NCBI RefSeq assembly: GCF_900107635.1
Contig: NZ_FNRD01000005.1
Span: 206,420-270,419 of the forward strand
Source of the DNA: Flavobacterium gillisiae
Lineage (GTDB): Bacteria; Bacteroidota; Bacteroidia; Flavobacteriales; Flavobacteriaceae
Reading direction: 5' to 3'
DNA: 64,000 bases
Position 1 is the first letter of the stretch; each line of letters begins with the position of its first letter. The notes below the pieces were generated by a model, which was not told where the DNA came from, did no database searches, and saw only the letters and a list, made by a program, of their open reading frames with translations. The translations under genes and the position numbers were made by a program. Below are positions 35,614 to 45,100 of the stretch, one piece after another.

Positions 35614-35660
35614 TTATATTTCCAATTCAGCAAGCGAAAAATGCAGCTATATTTTTTTTG

Positions 35661-35668
35661 CAAAAATA
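35661..35668 (-). promoter_or_regulatory. Candidate -7 element for the TauE-family gene
   Basis: CAAAAATA on the plus strand, which is TATTTTTG on the minus strand, 47 bp upstream of the start. Confidence 0.4.
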
Positions 35669-35722
35669 GTACTCGCCGTTGTAAATTGCACTATAAATAA
35701 GGAGTAATTAAATCAAAAAGTA

Positions 35723-35730
35723 TATTTTTG
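35723..35730 (+). promoter_or_regulatory. Candidate -7 element for the 35752 gene
   Basis: TATTTTTG (TAnnTTTG), 21 bp before the ATG. Confidence 0.45.
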
Positions 35731-35751
35731 CTTGACAAAATTTAAATCAAC

Positions 35752-36273
35752 ATGAATTCTATAAATATCATCGAAATATTAGCTTACACTATTCCATCAT
35801 TAATTACTGGCGCTGTTGCCTATTATTTATTCGATGCCCATTTTAAAGATCAACAAAACAATAGACGTTGGTTGTTGCAAAAAGACAATCAGTCAGCAAT
35901 GCTTCCTCTACGTTTACAAGCTTATGAACGCATGACATTGTTGATGGAGCGCATTAACCCCTCTCAATTGATAGTGAGAATTAACCCTCTTTCACAAGAC
36001 AAAGATGAATATCGCAATTTTGTAATTGCGCAGATCGAACAAGAGTTTGAACATAATTTAGCCCAACAAATATATCTTTCAGAAAAATGCTGGTCCATTA
36101 TTGTTACAGCCAAAAATGCAACAATCCAAATAATCCGTTTGGCCGCTAAAAACGAAAAAGTAATCAATGCTGATGGTTTGCGCGAAGCTATTCTTAGTGA
36201 TTTATTGGAAAAACCATCCCCAAGTAGTGCTGCATTAGCCTTTATCAAAAATGAAGTGGGAGAATTGTGGTAA
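35752..36273 (+). CDS. Conserved hypothetical membrane-anchored protein
   Basis: 173 residues. An N-terminal membrane helix (about 5-26, IIEILAYTIPSLITGAVAYY) is followed by a helical soluble domain with MLPLRLQAYERMTLLMERINPSQL and FEHNLAQQIYLSEKCW. I recognise the shape from flavobacterial genomes but know no function. It is divergent from the TauE-like gene and convergent with the patatin, with three bases between the stop codons. Confidence 0.75.
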   Translation: MNSINIIEILAYTIPSLITGAVAYYLFDAHFKDQQNNRRWLLQKDNQSAMLPLRLQAYERMTLLMERINPSQLIVRINPLSQDKDEYRNFVIAQIEQEFEHNLAQQIYLSEKCWSIIVTAKNATIQIIRLAAKNEKVINADGLREAILSDLLEKPSPSSAALAFIKNEVGELW

Positions 36274-36276
36274 AAA

Positions 36277-37176
36277 TCAAATTCTATTGTTCATACCTTT
36301 ACTTTTATTCTGCGCAAAATCAAATCCCTTTATCCACCACTCTTTCATTTTAGTTTTATTAAATATTAAAGCATTATGGGTTAATTCTACTGGGGTATAG
36401 TATACATTTAGTTTTACGTTATTGTCAGAAGCAGAGAGGATTCCTAATAATAAATCGTGTTTTTCAATTTGGTCTAAGGCAATTCTAAACAAATCAATCA
36501 GCAATGAAAAGGGGTTTTTACCAATAACAATTTTACCAATTGTTTTTTCTGTTTCTAAGACGACGACATCAATTTCAGTGGCACCACGAAGAATGGCTTC
36601 TTGAATTGGAACTAAACTAGAAAAGCCTCCATCGCCATATTCAAAATCATTTCTAAGAGCTAAACTCATAAAGGGAATATAATTACTTGAAATCCAAATC
36701 CAATCGCAAAATTCATCATAAGTGCAATCATGAATTGATTTATATTCCGCTTGGTTTTTGGAAAGATTCGTGACCGTAATTACAATGTCGGCTTTTAATG
36801 TCTTTAGTTGCTCAAACTCTTCAATGGCAAAACTTTCTTTAATATATTGTAATAATTTTTTACTTTCGCCGAATGTCCTTCTTCTCCTCAAAAATTGTTT
36901 TATAACGTTGAAATGATTGATTGAGACAACATGGTTACCATTTCGATTTTTGACAATAAAAGGGTTGACGTCAAAAATTTTACTCATACTAACTTCTGTA
37001 AAAACACTGTGAATTTTGTCAATCTTCCCCAATGCTAAATGAGGAATCAGTAAACTTCCAGTTGAAGTACCAATGAAAAGATCATATTTATTATTTTGTA
37101 CTTCTAATAGATATTGTGAAACACCTCCAGCAAATGCCCCTTTACTACCTCCACCAGAAATCACTAATGCTCTCAT
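36277..37176 (-). CDS. Patatin-like phospholipase
   Basis: 299 residues. The oxyanion-hole motif GGGSKGAFAGG (residues 8-18) is followed by the nucleophile elbow GTSTG (Ser about 39) and the catalytic Asp in YGDGGFSSL (DGG, about 198-200). It is a Ser-Asp dyad acyl hydrolase, likely acting on membrane lipids. There is no signal peptide, so it is cytosolic or membrane-peripheral. Confidence 0.9.
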   Translation of the reverse strand: MRALVISGGGSKGAFAGGVSQYLLEVQNNKYDLFIGTSTGSLLIPHLALGKIDKIHSVFTEVSMSKIFDVNPFIVKNRNGNHVVSINHFNVIKQFLRRRRTFGESKKLLQYIKESFAIEEFEQLKTLKADIVITVTNLSKNQAEYKSIHDCTYDEFCDWIWISSNYIPFMSLALRNDFEYGDGGFSSLVPIQEAILRGATEIDVVVLETEKTIGKIVIGKNPFSLLIDLFRIALDQIEKHDLLLGILSASDNNVKLNVYYTPVELTHNALIFNKTKMKEWWIKGFDFAQNKSKGMNNRI

Positions 37177-37248
37177 AGAATCTATTTTTTAATACAAAAT
37201 AACAATTGAAAAAGTTACTTGACACAGTAATCCTATCCAATTTACCAG

Positions 37249-39321
37249 CTAAATATACAATTCTTTTAACAGTCGATTTAACTGAAACTGCTCTTTTTCA
37301 TCTAATTGAGGTAAAATTCTTTCAAACGAAAGTACCATCACCTGATCTTTCAATAACTTTCTGATAGTGTCTCTTCCAAATTTAGAAAATTGCCACATGT
37401 GATGGGTTGTAGCATTTACCAAATTCTTTAAAACAGCATCATTGATAAGTTGAAAAGCCACTAGTTTTTCTAATGCTTTTTGACGTGTGATAGCCTCATA
37501 ATTGGGTGATGAATAATTGATCAACTCTGCTATCAGAGCTGTTTTATCCGCTTCATATTCTGGAGTAGATAGCGCCTGTGACAACCATAATGTTCTTAAA
37601 TTATAGTCGCTGAAACCAATCCAGTCTTTAGATAGTTCCAAGTAAACAGAACGTTGTTCTGGAAAATTATTCCATAAATAAAACAAAGCTATTTCCTGTG
37701 TCTGATAGGATTTGTCACTTAATAAACTTTCATATTGAATCCTGAAATCTGCGGGAATCTTTGAATTTGTACTGGCAACAGCCTGACGAACTTGGACATT
37801 ATTAGTAGCTAAAGCCAACTCCAAGAGCTTCTTCTTAGCTTCAAATTTTTCGTTTTTCAGCTGATTAACAACTGCTTCTTTCGCAGTGTAATAAGCATTT
37901 GACTGAAGAATTTCTGTCATAAACCCAGCTTTCTCTGACAGTGGTTTTTTCTTAACTTTATCCAATTCAAGTAATAATTGAGTTGTTTTATTTTTACTAA
38001 GTAACTCATTGACTGTCTTTATTTCAAACACAGTAGACTCAAGCCATACTTTACTAAATTTAGCGGTGTCAAAATCAGACACTTTATTCACTTCATCAAA
38101 GAAATCCTGCGTTTTGACACTCTGAAAAGAATATTTCTCCAAGTAACTACGCACCGCTTTTTTAAATGCTTTATCACCTATTGCTTGATGCAAAGCAAAT
38201 AAAGTCCAAGCCCCTTTTTGATAAAAACTTAAGGAACTTGCTTTTTCATTGAGAACCGGAATTGTATCCGTTCTAGTTGCATATTTAATTTGCTGTGCTG
38301 TTTCGTATAATTTCGAGTAGAAATAATCATCTCCATAGATTTCTCGTTCTGCAAGTAAGGCATAGTAAGTCGCAAAGCCTTCTTGTAGCCAATGATGTTT
38401 TCCGCTTTCGGCAGTGATTAAATCTCCAAACCACTGATGTGCCAGCTCGTGTGCATTGACATTTGTATAATTACGATCTTCAAAACCAGTAGAATCAACT
38501 ACATAACGACTGGAAAATAAGGTTGCCGACGTATTTTCCATTCCAGCATACAGAAAATCACGAACTGGAATTTGCTTATACACTTTCCAAGGATACTTCA
38601 CTCCTATTTCTTTCTCCAGAAAATCAAATATTCGAACAGAATAACGGTAAGCAGGTTCGTACCTATCCACATCCTTAGGTTCCAAATATAATTCTAATTC
38701 AATACCGCATTTTGTAATCTCAGTACGCTTATCAAATTTACCGATAGCAAGCATCAACAAATAAGAACTCATGGGTTTTTCCATTCTATATTCCCACAGA
38801 GTCATGTTGTTGTTCGTCGTTTTCTTAGTCAATATTCCATTTGAAATCGCCTGGTACTCTTGACTAAAAACCAGTTCTATATTAAAAATTACTTTTTCAT
38901 TTACATCATCAAAACTCGGAAACCAATTACTGGTATACTTCCCTTGACCCTGAGTCCAGATTTGCAAATCATCTGCCGTTTCAGAACCTACGAAATATAA
39001 AGCCTGCTTAGGTATGGCTGCATATCCAAAACTAATTTCATTTCTACCTTTTTTAAACGGATATATAATTTGTAACTGCTTCTCTGTATTTATAAAAGGC
39101 ACCGGCTTATCATTGAGTCTTACTTCTGTAAAACTCATGTTTTGTGCATCTATTTTTATTGTATCAATAGGTTTTAATACCTCCAACCAATAATGTAACG
39201 AACCCACAACAGATTTCTCTTTTGCATCTAAAGTCAATTGACCAGAAACCGATTTAAAATCAACAAATCTTGTCTGTTGGGCGAAAGCCAGTGAAGAGAT
39301 TAAAAGAAACAGGTATTTCAT
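37249..39321 (-). CDS. M1-family metallo-aminopeptidase
   Basis: 690 residues with a signal peptide (residues 1-14, LLISSLAFAQ). The exopeptidase motif is AGMENTSATLF and the zinc site is HELAHQWFGDL with the third ligand Glu in WLQEGFATYY, the HExxH-x18-E pattern. It removes N-terminal residues from peptides in the periplasm or outside the cell. The C-terminal region is helical, as in the family. No T9SS C-terminal domain is visible. Confidence 0.93.
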   Translation of the reverse strand: MKYLFLLISSLAFAQQTRFVDFKSVSGQLTLDAKEKSVVGSLHYWLEVLKPIDTIKIDAQNMSFTEVRLNDKPVPFINTEKQLQIIYPFKKGRNEISFGYAAIPKQALYFVGSETADDLQIWTQGQGKYTSNWFPSFDDVNEKVIFNIELVFSQEYQAISNGILTKKTTNNNMTLWEYRMEKPMSSYLLMLAIGKFDKRTEITKCGIELELYLEPKDVDRYEPAYRYSVRIFDFLEKEIGVKYPWKVYKQIPVRDFLYAGMENTSATLFSSRYVVDSTGFEDRNYTNVNAHELAHQWFGDLITAESGKHHWLQEGFATYYALLAEREIYGDDYFYSKLYETAQQIKYATRTDTIPVLNEKASSLSFYQKGAWTLFALHQAIGDKAFKKAVRSYLEKYSFQSVKTQDFFDEVNKVSDFDTAKFSKVWLESTVFEIKTVNELLSKNKTTQLLLELDKVKKKPLSEKAGFMTEILQSNAYYTAKEAVVNQLKNEKFEAKKKLLELALATNNVQVRQAVASTNSKIPADFRIQYESLLSDKSYQTQEIALFYLWNNFPEQRSVYLELSKDWIGFSDYNLRTLWLSQALSTPEYEADKTALIAELINYSSPNYEAITRQKALEKLVAFQLINDAVLKNLVNATTHHMWQFSKFGRDTIRKLLKDQVMVLSFERILPQLDEKEQFQLNRLLKELYI

Positions 39322-39380
39322 TTAAGAAAATTTAATTAAGTAAAAGCCAAAGTTACAAAGGAATCAGGAACAAACAGAAG

Positions 39381-39388
39381 TATTTTTG
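39381..39388 (+). promoter_or_regulatory. Candidate -7 element for the Dph6-like gene
   Basis: TATTTTTG (TAnnTTTG), 35 bp before the TTG start at 39424. Confidence 0.4.
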
Positions 39389-39423
39389 TAAGTTTACCAA
39401 TAGAAATTTACAATATAAAAACC

Positions 39424-40158
39424 TTGAAAAAGAAAGCCATTTTTAACTGGAGTAGTGGAAAAGACTCTGCTTTAGCTCTTTATAAAACCTTGCTAAATCC
39501 GGAATTTGAAATTAGTTGTTTGCTCACCAGCGTTAACCAACAATTTCAGCGTATTTCCATGCACGGGGTTCGTGTAGAATTATTGGAAAAACAAGCCAAA
39601 AGCATCGGCTTACCGCTTGAAATCATGCAAATTCCGGAAATGCCAACAATGGAAGTGTATGAAAGCGTGATGCAGACAACACTGGAAAAATTGAAAATTC
39701 AAGGTGTAACCCACTCCATTTTTGGTGACATATTCTTGGAAGACCTTCGTAAATACAGAGAAGACAAATTAGCCACTATGGGATTTGAGGGCGTTTTTCC
39801 ACTTTGGAAAGTACCAACTCATGACTTGATACAGGAATTCATTGGACTGGGCTTTAAAACCATTGTCGTTTGTGTCAACGAGCGATTTCTCGACAAAAGC
39901 TTTGTAGGAAGGATAATTGATCAGGATTTTATTAACGATTTGCCTGAAAATGTAGATGTTTGTGGTGAAAATGGCGAATTTCATACCTTCACTTTTGACG
40001 GTCCTATTTTCTCAAAGCCTATTGATTTTGAAATTGGAGAAATCGTGTATCGCAAATATGAAAAACCAAAGGAAGACTCCAGTAACACCGCTTGCGATAG
40101 CGATGCAACTGATGCGTTTGAGTACGGGTTTTGGTATTGTGATCTTTTAGAGCAATAA
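39424..40158 (+). CDS. Dph6-like ATP pyrophosphatase (adenine nucleotide alpha hydrolase family)
   Basis: 244 residues. The PP-loop is FNWSSGKDSALALY (residues 7-20). HGVRVELLEKQA and CGENGEFHTFTFDGPIF are hallmarks of the diphthine-ammonia-ligase family. Bacteria lack diphthamide, so the real substrate is unknown; other members act in B12 or tRNA metabolism. The start is TTG (MKKKAIFNWS); there is no nearby in-frame ATG. Confidence 0.85.
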   Translation: MKKKAIFNWSSGKDSALALYKTLLNPEFEISCLLTSVNQQFQRISMHGVRVELLEKQAKSIGLPLEIMQIPEMPTMEVYESVMQTTLEKLKIQGVTHSIFGDIFLEDLRKYREDKLATMGFEGVFPLWKVPTHDLIQEFIGLGFKTIVVCVNERFLDKSFVGRIIDQDFINDLPENVDVCGENGEFHTFTFDGPIFSKPIDFEIGEIVYRKYEKPKEDSSNTACDSDATDAFEYGFWYCDLLEQ

Positions 40159-40294
40159 TTGTAATAATAAAACGCTGAATACCAGAAAATTTCGGAGTAG
40201 TAGTGTTTTTTTGTAAAGGTTCTTATGCCTTAAGTAAGTTGATGCACACCATCTTTGAGTCCTTGTAAAAGGAAACATAAAAACAGCGTTATTT

Positions 40295-40753
40295 TTAGAC
40301 TTTCCATTTTGAAAAACTTATTTCTTGAAGATGCCGTTCCACATAATTTTTAAAATTATTTAAAATGGCCTGCCAACCTTCTTTTTGTAATTCAATGGGA
40401 TTTTCAGTTTCTGCTTCAAATAGTTGTACCACTCTGGTTTTATACTCCACCTTTGTGAAAATAATTTTTACTTTTCTTCCATCATCCGCGGTATATGTAA
40501 TTTGTTCATTTGCTTGAACTTCCTCATATTTCCCTCTAAAATCAAAACCGGCACTCCCATCTTTGGCTTCCATCCTAAAACAGAATTTTCCATCAATTCG
40601 TAAATCATTCTCAGCCCAAGTCGTATGCCAATCCTCAGAAGCCGCATTCCACAAAACAATATTTTGAGGCGAAGTCCAATTTTTCCAAACCGTTTCTATT
40701 GGCGCATCAATTATAGTTTCTACCGTAATAATTATTTTCGTATTTGATTCCAT
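40295..40753 (-). CDS. SRPBCC/AHSA1-like domain protein
   Basis: 152 residues. It shows the START-like fold of the AHSA1 family: VETIIDAPIETVWKNWTSP at the N-terminus, GKFCFRMEAKDGSAGFDFRGKY in the middle, and a C-terminal helix EGWQAILNNFKNYVE. It may bind a hydrophobic ligand. No operon partner is evident. Confidence 0.88.
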   Translation of the reverse strand: MESNTKIIITVETIIDAPIETVWKNWTSPQNIVLWNAASEDWHTTWAENDLRIDGKFCFRMEAKDGSAGFDFRGKYEEVQANEQITYTADDGRKVKIIFTKVEYKTRVVQLFEAETENPIELQKEGWQAILNNFKNYVERHLQEISFSKWKV

Positions 40754-40896
40754 AATGTTTTGTTTTTAAACAGCTAACCATGTAAACTTTTACTTAATTA
40801 AGTATAAATTTAAAACAAAATCTCCAAAACTATTCCAAATATTATCATAAGAAACATACCTATACTATCTTTTTTTTAAGAGTAGTTATTATAAAA

Positions 40897-40932
40897 AAAA
40901 CTCCGAAATCAAATGATATCGGAGTTTTTTTT
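40897..40932. terminator. Bidirectional rho-independent terminator
   Basis: Stem AAAACTCCGA (40897-40906) with TCGGAGTTTT (40919-40928), A-rich before and T-rich after. It lies between two minus-strand genes, directly after pepP. Confidence 0.75.
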
Positions 40933-40975
40933 ATACAAGTGAATCCTAAAATCACTATTTACGGATCTAAATATA

Positions 40976-42460
40976 TTAGTCTAAACTAGGCAAAGTAAAG
41001 CCGTCGAGCACACTCTTTTCTTTCATAAGCGCTTCGATTTCCTCCGACTTTCTCGGGGCTTCCCCAGATAAGTTTACTGGCTCATTTGCTGTAACCAATA
41101 TATCGTCTTCGATTCGCACGGCAATTCCCCACCATTTTTTATCACAATTACTACCCTTAGGAATATAAATCCCTGGTTCTACAGTAAGAACCATATCAAT
41201 ATCAAATGTGTCGTATAGTCCAGGATCATGAACATCTAAACCTATATGATGTGAGGTTCCGTGCGGAAAATAAACTCTTGACTCCTCTTCTGTCGATATA
41301 ATCCCCAGTTTCATTAAACCTACGGTGATCACTTTCCGTGCTGCAATATCAGGTGAATTAAAGCTGTTTCCCTGTTTTACGGTGGCAATTCCAGCTTCTT
41401 GCGCTTGATAAACTAAATCATAAATTAGTTTCTGCTCTGTCGAGAATTTCCCATTGGCAGGGATTGTTCGGGTTACATCGGCAGTGTAACCGTGGTACTC
41501 TGCGCCTAAATCCATTAAAACCAAATCATTTTCGACCTTCATTTTACTATTCTCGATGTAATGCAAAACACAACCATTATTTCCGGCTCCTACAATTGAA
41601 GGGTAGCCTTCAAACTCACAACCATATTTTTTATAAACAAATTCATGAATTCCTTGTATCTCCGTCTCGGACATTCCGGGATGCATCGCTTTCATTATTT
41701 CACGTTGTCCCATGGCTGAAATCCGAACTGCCTTAGTCAGTAATACTAATTCTTCTTTGGATTTAATCTCACGTAAACTTGCCATATACGTTTGAATCGA
41801 CTGGGTATTGATAGTTACTTTCTTTTGCGTTATGTTTTTTTTATTTCGAAACTCATTCTGTACATTAGGATCTATTTCAGGTACTACTTTTGCGTTGTAT
41901 CCCACTTGACTCTTAAATGCTTCTGTCAATTTATATAAATCAGCTTCATCACGTTTCGAATCCCGGTAATCATCTTTAAATTCTTTAAAAAGAACCGAGC
42001 TGAAGTCGGCATAATTAATCCCTGAATTCAAAAACTCTTTGCCGTTATATGCGATGTCAAAACCTAAATTATTCTTGGCGCCTTCCGTACCTAAACGAAT
42101 TCCAGTCCATTGCTCTGCTCTAATATTTTTTTCTTGAACATAAAGAACTTCATTATAGGTTTTCCCTGATTTATTAGTTTGCTCATTCGAGAAAATAACT
42201 AAAACCGAATTAGGTTCTTTGTATCCTGTTAAATAATAAAAATCAGGATCTTGGTGATACACATAATCTACATCATTGGCTCTGTTGCGAACCGCATTTC
42301 CAAAAAACACAGCTACACTATTATTAGGCATCTTACTTCGTAAGGCAGCTCTTCGTTCTTTGTGGAACTGGGAAGTTAAGTAATCACTAGGAGTACCTGT
42401 TTGCCCGTTGGAAAAACAAACAAAAAAAATACTGATGATAACGGAAAGTTTGAAATTCAT
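40976..42460 (-). CDS. pepP: Exported Xaa-Pro aminopeptidase (M24B)
   Basis: 494 residues with a signal peptide (residues 1-19, FVCFSNGQ). The M24 metal ligands are visible in order: two Asp in LMDLGAEYHGYTADVTRT, His in GTSHHIGLDVHD, Glu in TVEPGIYIP and Glu in AVRIEDDIL. It splits the bond before proline at a peptide N-terminus. The N-terminal aminopeptidase-P domain (AALRSKMPNNSVAVFFGNA) confirms the subfamily. Confidence 0.93.
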   Translation of the reverse strand: MNFKLSVIISIFFVCFSNGQTGTPSDYLTSQFHKERRAALRSKMPNNSVAVFFGNAVRNRANDVDYVYHQDPDFYYLTGYKEPNSVLVIFSNEQTNKSGKTYNEVLYVQEKNIRAEQWTGIRLGTEGAKNNLGFDIAYNGKEFLNSGINYADFSSVLFKEFKDDYRDSKRDEADLYKLTEAFKSQVGYNAKVVPEIDPNVQNEFRNKKNITQKKVTINTQSIQTYMASLREIKSKEELVLLTKAVRISAMGQREIMKAMHPGMSETEIQGIHEFVYKKYGCEFEGYPSIVGAGNNGCVLHYIENSKMKVENDLVLMDLGAEYHGYTADVTRTIPANGKFSTEQKLIYDLVYQAQEAGIATVKQGNSFNSPDIAARKVITVGLMKLGIISTEEESRVYFPHGTSHHIGLDVHDPGLYDTFDIDMVLTVEPGIYIPKGSNCDKKWWGIAVRIEDDILVTANEPVNLSGEAPRKSEEIEALMKEKSVLDGFTLPSLD

Positions 42461-42593
42461 CTCTTCTAAATTAAGGTTTCTAATAATTAATTACGGAGTA
42501 GTAAATATAAATCGTTTTTGCGTCTAAACCATGCGATTTACTAATTCATGAGTAGATACAAAAAAACTATTATAAAATTCAATTAAAAAAAAA

Positions 42594-42636
42594 TGCTGAT
42601 TCGCAACATACAAGGATCGTATATTGCGAATCAGCA
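42594..42636 (-). terminator. Strong rho-independent terminator of the DUF1697 gene
   Basis: A 13-bp perfect stem, TGCTGATTCGCAA (42594-42606) and TTGCGAATCAGCA (42624-42636). On the minus strand it is followed by nine Ts. Confidence 0.9.
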
Positions 42637-42667
42637 GTCAGTCTATATTCAAAAGGCATCTCTTAAT

Positions 42668-43243
42668 CTAAGCCAATTCTTCATACATCTTCAACAATTG
42701 TGTCACTGTGTTCCAGTTTCTAATTGTTGCCGTTAGGTTTAGTTTTTTCTCAATATATTTCTGATCTAATCTTGTTTTCCCAGCCCCGACAGCATATTTA
42801 ATAAAAATCCGATTGCCGTCTAGATGGGCTTCATCAGGTTTAAATTGGCTAATTTTCAAATCATTAATATTTTCAGAACGAAGCTCTTTAGAAACAAAAG
42901 CAACATATAATTTCTTCGTATCTACTTCTTTCTCTTTCATAAAAGGATTATTGGAGAAACAAGCTTTAAGATCTGCCACATTAAGAATGATTACTGGCAC
43001 ATCACCACCAAAGACCTTAAAAATTTCCTGCTTAATGATAAAACCAACTTTAGCTGCATTTTCTTCTTCGGTGGTTACAAAAACATTCCCTGATTGAATA
43101 TAAGTTTCCACTTTTGTAAAACCAATGTTTTCCAATGTTGTTTTTAGTGCGTTCATTTTTATCATGTTGTGACCGGAAACATTAATACCACGAAGCAAGC
43201 ATAAGTGTACTATACTTTGATTATTATTTTTATCTTTATCCAA
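42668..43243 (-). CDS. DUF1697 family protein, 5' end probably altered
   Basis: 191 residues. CLLRGINVSGHNMIKMNALKTTLENIGF, then VETYIQSGNVFV, is the DUF1697 signature (approximate spans), and ATIRNWNTVTQLLKM is its end. Function unknown. The only plausible start in front of the signature is a TTG at 43243 giving MDKDKNNNQ, an unusual extension; family members usually begin a few residues before LLRGINV with ATG. The start lies 16 bp from the divergent serine recombinase, so the native 5' end seems to have been displaced by island insertion. Confidence 0.85.
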   Translation of the reverse strand: MDKDKNNNQSIVHLCLLRGINVSGHNMIKMNALKTTLENIGFTKVETYIQSGNVFVTTEEENAAKVGFIIKQEIFKVFGGDVPVIILNVADLKACFSNNPFMKEKEVDTKKLYVAFVSKELRSENINDLKISQFKPDEAHLDGNRIFIKYAVGAGKTRLDQKYIEKKLNLTATIRNWNTVTQLLKMYEELA

Positions 43244-43259
43244 AATTAATTTATTTTAT

Positions 43260-45086
43260 ATGACAAATCTAGCTATTTATGTGAGAGTATCGACGACCAA
43301 TCAAAGTTATTCTAGACAAATTGAAGATATTGAAAAATATATAGCTACCATATATGATAATAAAAAAACTAATATAGACGTATACGCTGAAAACATATCG
43401 GGATTCAAAAACTCAAAAGATAGGCCACAACTAACAAGGTTTTTAACCAAGGTTGCTGCAGAACCAGAGTACTATAAATGTTTATACGTAACCGAATTGT
43501 CTAGGGTTGGTAGAAATCCAATTGAAGCACGTACCATTGTGACTAACCTACTTGAACAAAATATAGATGTATGTATAACATCAACAAATGGCGGTTCTAA
43601 TTTCCTTAACGCTGATGGTTCAATAGATAAAACAAAATTTGCGGTATTGGGTTTACTTATGGACTTTGCACAAATTGAAGTTGATGTATTCAAATCACGT
43701 ACCGCATCTGGACTTAAAGAAAAAGTACTCAAAGGAGGTACAACTGGTGGGCTACTTCAACCCTACGGTTATTCCAAAGATGAGCATAAAAAACTTGTTA
43801 TAGATAAAGAGGAAGCTAAAATAATTGATTCCATTTTCGAACAATATCAACAAGGTTTAGGTATGAATCATATAGCACAACAATTAAACAAAAACAATAC
43901 ACCAACTAGAACTAATAAAGCATTTGAAGGAAAAGAATATAAAGGTAAAAATGCTGATGCTGTAAAATGGACTGCTAACCAAATCTATGTGATACTAACC
44001 AACACTATCTATTACGGTGTACGTGTTTTTAACAAAAGAAAAAAGAAAAATAAAGACGGTATACTTGAAGATAATTCTGAATCATTTGATTCACCTGATG
44101 TTGCTATTATTACAAAAGAACGATATGATAAGTGCACTGAGATAAGACTTAACAAAAAAGGTAATGGTAGAAACATACATACAAAAAACGTTATTCTACT
44201 TCAGTACCTAACTACTTGTGGTGTATGTGGTCGTAATTACACACATAGAGTTGGTGACACCAATCAAAATTATATTTGTTCATCACGGGTTATTTTTGGT
44301 CTTAAATCGTGTGGAAATCTCGGCGTTAATATTGATTTGGTTGATAGTAGTATCTATAATATTCTTTGTAATTCACAAACAGTACTAAAATACCTAAGTG
44401 ATACCGATTCAATCAAAAAAGATTTAGAGAATAAAATAAACCTACTTGAATCGTCTATACCCTTTTTAGAAAAGGAATTAAAAACAAATGAACTTAAAAT
44501 CGATAGGTTACTTGATTCAATGCTTGATGATACAATAACTAAAGAACGTTTTAATTCTAAGAGTACAGAACTGTCTTCAATCAGTACCAACCTAACTACA
44601 CAACTTGAAATACAAACAAAACAACTTATATCAAATAAAAAATCACTAAAGAACCTAACTAAAGTAAATCTTGATGATAGCGTGTTAAAACAAGCTAAAA
44701 GCGATAGAAACAAACTGAAATCAATCTATAAACAAATAATTAAAGATGTAACCATTACAGGACTTAACTACCAATTCATCAGACTAGACATAACACTACA
44801 AATAAATGGTTCACCAATTGCTGGTACCCTTAAAGTTGTTGTAAGTAGAAAAGGATTGAGAAAAAAACCATACAAATATCAATACCAAGATGAATATCTA
44901 GCACCGTTTGAACCATCTGAAGAAATTGATGATTACTACGAGCGTATTGGTAATAATACTAAGTATCAATATAAAAATAATAATGAATACAATGCTATAA
45001 TAAGTGATTTTAAGATAATTACAGATAATATCATCAACATAAAAGAATCATATTCTAAAAACCCTCTAAGTGATTCTAATGTATAA
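43260..45086 (+). CDS. Large serine recombinase (integrase type)
   Basis: 608 residues. The catalytic resolvase domain (about 3-150) has the nucleophile Ser11 in YVRVSTTNQSYSRQI and ELSRVGRNPIEA. The recombinase domain (about 160-290) includes AQQLNKNNTPTRT. A zinc ribbon has Cys pairs in CGVCGRNYTHR and ICSS...KSCGN. A coiled-coil motif (about 385-480) follows. Such enzymes integrate and excise phages and genomic islands. It starts 16 bp from the displaced DUF1697 gene, the usual position next to an attachment site, and marks the left island edge. Confidence 0.93.
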   Translation: MTNLAIYVRVSTTNQSYSRQIEDIEKYIATIYDNKKTNIDVYAENISGFKNSKDRPQLTRFLTKVAAEPEYYKCLYVTELSRVGRNPIEARTIVTNLLEQNIDVCITSTNGGSNFLNADGSIDKTKFAVLGLLMDFAQIEVDVFKSRTASGLKEKVLKGGTTGGLLQPYGYSKDEHKKLVIDKEEAKIIDSIFEQYQQGLGMNHIAQQLNKNNTPTRTNKAFEGKEYKGKNADAVKWTANQIYVILTNTIYYGVRVFNKRKKKNKDGILEDNSESFDSPDVAIITKERYDKCTEIRLNKKGNGRNIHTKNVILLQYLTTCGVCGRNYTHRVGDTNQNYICSSRVIFGLKSCGNLGVNIDLVDSSIYNILCNSQTVLKYLSDTDSIKKDLENKINLLESSIPFLEKELKTNELKIDRLLDSMLDDTITKERFNSKSTELSSISTNLTTQLEIQTKQLISNKKSLKNLTKVNLDDSVLKQAKSDRNKLKSIYKQIIKDVTITGLNYQFIRLDITLQINGSPIAGTLKVVVSRKGLRKKPYKYQYQDEYLAPFEPSEEIDDYYERIGNNTKYQYKNNNEYNAIISDFKIITDNIINIKESYSKNPLSDSNV

Positions 45087-45100
45087 TATTCGACATAGCA

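Noticed and set aside
44354..44713. Minus-strand 119-residue frame inside the large recombinase
   Set aside because: A shadow of the coiled-coil coding region (Ser/Leu-rich).
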